Shown here in pieces: positions 5,452 through 7,408 of a DNA stretch of 7,408 bases (its first letter is position 1; every line of letters starts with the position of its first letter). Location of the stretch: the NCBI GenBank assembly GCA_003510825.1, contig DOKO01000246.1:1-7408 (forward strand), read 5' to 3'. Under the pieces are notes generated by a model, which saw nothing but the letters and a program-made list of their open reading frames with translations, did not search any database and was not told where the DNA came from. The position numbers and the translations under genes are program-made. This DNA comes from Stenotrophomonas sp. Lineage in GTDB: Bacteria; Pseudomonadota; Gammaproteobacteria; Xanthomonadales; Xanthomonadaceae.

Positions 5452-6505
5452 GCGGGTCGAACGCGGCCTGGTGGTGGGCAAGTTCTGCCCGCTGCACCGC
5501 GGCCACGAGCGCCTGATCGACTTCGCCGCCGCGCGCTGCCGGCAGCTGCTGGTGATCGGCTGGTCGCAGCCGGGCTTCCCCGGCTACAGCGCTGCCCGCC
5601 GCGAACGCTGGCTGCGGGCGCGCTTTCCACAGGCGACGGTGGCGGTGCTGGACGATACGCGCCTGGCGGCGCTGTGCAAGCAGCATGGGCTGGCCCCGCG
5701 CGCGCTGCCGCGCGACAGCGACAGCGAGCAGGTGCAGCGCGATTTCACGGCCTGGCTGTGCCTGCAGCTGTTCGGTGGGCCGGTGCAGGCGGTGTTCACC
5801 GGCGAGGACTACGGCGATGGTTTTGCCGCAGTGCTGGCCGCGCACTTCAACGCACCGGTGCAGCACCAGCGCCTGGCGCGCAGCCTCGATGTCGGCCAGG
5901 CCAGCGGCACCCAGCTGCGTGCCGATCCGCATGCGCATCGCCACAGCCTGTCGCCGCAGGTGTATGCGGCGTACGTGCAGCGCGTGGCCTTCATCGGCGG
6001 CGAATCCACCGGCAAGACCACGCTGGCACGCGTGCTGGCCGAGCGCATGGGCACGACGTGGGTCGCGGAGTACGGGCGCACGCTGTGGGAACTGCAGGGC
6101 GGTGACCTGCGCGAACCGGACCTGCTGCGCATCGCCGAGGAGCAGGCCCGGCGTGAGGATGCGGCGGCGCTGACGGCGCAGCGCTGGCTGTTCTGCGATA
6201 CCACGCCACTGGTGACCCTGGGCTACAGCGGCTGGATGTTCGGCAGCGCACCGGACGCGCTGCTGCAGGCTGCATTGCGGCCGTATGACCTGCTGTTCCT
6301 GTGTGCCCCGGACATCGCCTTCGATCAGGATGGCACGCGGGTGGGCGAGGCCTTCCGCGCGCAGCAGCATGCCTGGTACCTGCAGGAGCTGCAGGCGCGG
6401 GGGCTGCCGTTCGTGCTGCTGGAAGGCGATCTGGAAACACGCATCGCGCGGGTGCAGGAGGCGCTGGCCGCGCGCGCGGACAGCCGCTTCAGCGCGGTGG
6501 CGTGA
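5438..6505 (+). CDS. nadR: bifunctional NMN adenylyltransferase / ribosylnicotinamide kinase, NadR-like, no repressor domain
   Basis: A 355-residue cytoplasmic enzyme predicted to phosphorylate nicotinamide riboside to NMN and adenylylate NMN to NAD. The N-terminal half is a nucleotidyltransferase with VGKFCPLHRGH, whose HxGH motif is residues 20-23, and the later SGTQLR motif (156-161). The C-terminal half is a P-loop kinase with Walker A GGESTGKT (187-194), then EYGRTLWEL (211-219), FCDTTPLVT (252-260) and the lid-like FDQDGTR (295-301), all characteristic of the NadR kinase domain. The helix-turn-helix domain of enterobacterial NadR is absent, so this is the Haemophilus-type enzyme without the repressor function. 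The ATG at 5438 overlaps the end of pnuC by 14 bases. A GTG at 5417 would add only seven residues. A GAGG at 5422-5425 is 12 bases away, so translational coupling is likely. A strong terminator follows the stop. Confidence 0.92.
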   Translation: MPLPERVERGLVVGKFCPLHRGHERLIDFAAARCRQLLVIGWSQPGFPGYSAARRERWLRARFPQATVAVLDDTRLAALCKQHGLAPRALPRDSDSEQVQRDFTAWLCLQLFGGPVQAVFTGEDYGDGFAAVLAAHFNAPVQHQRLARSLDVGQASGTQLRADPHAHRHSLSPQVYAAYVQRVAFIGGESTGKTTLARVLAERMGTTWVAEYGRTLWELQGGDLREPDLLRIAEEQARREDAAALTAQRWLFCDTTPLVTLGYSGWMFGSAPDALLQAALRPYDLLFLCAPDIAFDQDGTRVGEAFRAQQHAWYLQELQARGLPFVLLEGDLETRIARVQEALAARADSRFSAVA

Positions 6506-6510
6506 AAACA

Positions 6511-6539
6511 AAAAAAAACCCCGCTTTCGCGGGGTTTTT
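6511..6539. terminator. bidirectional intrinsic terminator between nadR and putA
   Basis: CCCCGC (6519-6524), loop TTTC, GCGGGG (6529-6534) is flanked by an A-run (6511-6518) and TTTTT (6535-6539). It acts as a terminator in both directions. On the plus strand it ends pnuC-nadR just after the stop. On the minus strand the A-run becomes a long T-run and ends putA. The A and T runs can also extend the stem. Confidence 0.95.
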
Positions 6540-6576
6540 CGTGCATCCATCACACCCGTGGAAGGGGAGGGGTGTT

Positions 6577-7408
6577 TCAGTCGCCCAGGGTCAGCAGCGA
6601 GGCGTTGCCACCGGCGGCGGTGGTGTTCACCGTCACCGTCTTTTCGGTGGCGAAGCGCAGCAGGTAGTGCGGGCCGCCGGCCTTCGGGCCGGTGCCGGAC
6701 AGGCCCTGGCCGCCGAACGGCTGCACGCCGACCACTGCACCGATCTGGTTGCGGTTGACGTAGACGTTGCCGACGTGGACGCCGTTGCTGATGCGATCGA
6801 CGGTCTCGTCGATGCGCGAATGCACGCCCAGAGTCAGGCCGTAGCCGGTGGCGTTGATCTGGTCGATCACCGCGTCGAGCTGGTCGCCCTTCCAGCGGAT
6901 GACGTGCAGCACCGGACCGAACACTTCCTTCTGCAGCTGGGCCAGGTCCTTCAGTTCATACGCACGCGGTGCGAAGAAGGTGCCGTTGGCGGCCTCGGTG
7001 GACAGTTCGGCAGCAGCGATCAGGCGCGCTTCGCGGTCCATGCGCTCGGCATGGTCCTGCAGGATCTTCAGTGCATCGGCGTCGATCACCGGGCCGACGT
7101 CGGTGGACAGCAGGCCGGGGTTGCCGACCTTCAGTTCCTTCATCGCACCGGCCAGCATGGTCATCACCTTGTCGGCGATGTCGTCCTGCACGAACAGCAC
7201 GCGCGCGGCCGAGCAGCGCTGGCCGGCGGAGGTGAAGGCCGAACCGATCGCGTCCTTGACCAGCTGTTCCGGCAGCGCCGAGGAGTCGGCGATGAAGGCG
7301 TTCTGGCCGCCGGTTTCGGCGATCAGCACACCGATGGCGGCATCACGCGCGGCCATCGCGCGGTTGATCGCACGGGCGGTGTCGGTGGAGCCGGTGAAGG
7401 CCACGCCG
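6577..7408 (-). CDS. putA: bifunctional proline dehydrogenase/P5C dehydrogenase PutA, C-terminal part (5' end beyond the window)
   Basis: This is the last 276 or so residues of PutA, read on the minus strand from the right edge to the stop at 6577-6579. Only the aldehyde dehydrogenase domain (L-glutamate-gamma-semialdehyde dehydrogenase, NAD-dependent) is visible. Landmarks are GVAFTGSTDTA near the edge, the catalytic glutamate in IAETGGQNA, the catalytic cysteine in SAGQRCSAARV (about 64 residues in), the conserved KEVFGPVLHV, and GNVYVNRNQIGAVVGVQPFGGQG with GLSGTGPKAGGP near the end. The wording of these blocks (AETGGQNA, SSALPEQ, NRNQIGAVVGVQPFGGQGLSG) is that of PutA and not of stand-alone aldehyde dehydrogenases. 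The protein ends soon after the dehydrogenase fold (LLTLGD), so no extra C-terminal domain is present. PutA oxidises proline to glutamate at the membrane. The proline dehydrogenase domain and any DNA-binding domain lie outside. The gene ends at the shared terminator with nadR. Confidence 0.93.
   Translation of the reverse strand, partial: GVAFTGSTDTARAINRAMAARDAAIGVLIAETGGQNAFIADSSALPEQLVKDAIGSAFTSAGQRCSAARVLFVQDDIADKVMTMLAGAMKELKVGNPGLLSTDVGPVIDADALKILQDHAERMDREARLIAAAELSTEAANGTFFAPRAYELKDLAQLQKEVFGPVLHVIRWKGDQLDAVIDQINATGYGLTLGVHSRIDETVDRISNGVHVGNVYVNRNQIGAVVGVQPFGGQGLSGTGPKAGGPHYLLRFATEKTVTVNTTAAGGNASLLTLGD

Noticed and set aside
4474..5481. A 335-residue minus-strand frame opposite the zinc-ribbon gene and pnuC.
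   Set aside because: It crosses two plus-strand genes and their promoter gap, is rich in Arg/His/Gln, and shows no family features.
5375..6553. A 392-residue open frame on the minus strand opposite nadR.
   Set aside because: It is antisense to a well-conserved two-domain enzyme and would run through the bidirectional terminator. No motif supports it.
6552..6575. Inverted repeat ACACCC...GGGTGT just after the putA stop.
   Set aside because: The arms are only six bases with a 12-base loop and no T-run. The adjacent terminator at 6511-6539 already explains transcript ending.

Overview
This is a GC-rich stretch of ordinary chromosome from a gammaproteobacterium, most likely Stenotrophomonas (S. 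maltophilia group, Xanthomonadaceae). The taxonomic call is inferred from the gene content and from two short GTAG-tailed palindromes of the SMAG type known to be very abundant in S. maltophilia genomes. It was made without a database search. I see no prophage, transposase, CRISPR array, toxin system or RNA gene.

Layout from left to right: the 3' end of an EnvC-like LytM-domain protein (1-255, +); a periplasmic carboxy-terminal processing protease, CtpA (363-1820, +); a pair of hairpins (1822-1873) between the convergent ctpA and rhomboid genes; a rhomboid intramembrane serine protease (1885-2577, -); a 228-base divergent intergenic region containing a palindrome; a FadL/OmpP1-family outer-membrane transporter (2806-4233, +) with a strong terminator; a SMAG-like palindrome; a small cysteine-rich protein with two zinc-ribbon-like halves (4370-4810, +); pnuC (4852-5451, +) overlapping a nadR-like gene (5438-6505, +); a bidirectional terminator; and the 3' end of putA (6577-7408, -, running off the window). 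No gene-free stretch exceeds 300 bases.

Three functional themes are visible. EnvC and CtpA are both cell-envelope proteins that control peptidoglycan hydrolysis, and this gene pair is adjacent in other gammaproteobacteria such as Pseudomonas. PnuC and the NadR-like enzyme form a two-gene NAD salvage unit: PnuC brings in nicotinamide riboside, and the bifunctional kinase/adenylyltransferase traps it as NMN and converts it to NAD. The NadR-like protein lacks the N-terminal DNA-binding domain of the enterobacterial repressor. FadL (long-chain fatty acid or other hydrophobic uptake) and PutA (proline oxidation to glutamate) are separate catabolic functions.

The items most worth a second look are the tandem zinc-ribbon protein of unknown function, the probable leaderless start of pnuC inside a 10-base palindrome, the CATACG/CGTATG palindrome upstream of fadL, and the mixed state of the EnvC active site. 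I do not see convincing evidence for a new multi-gene system.
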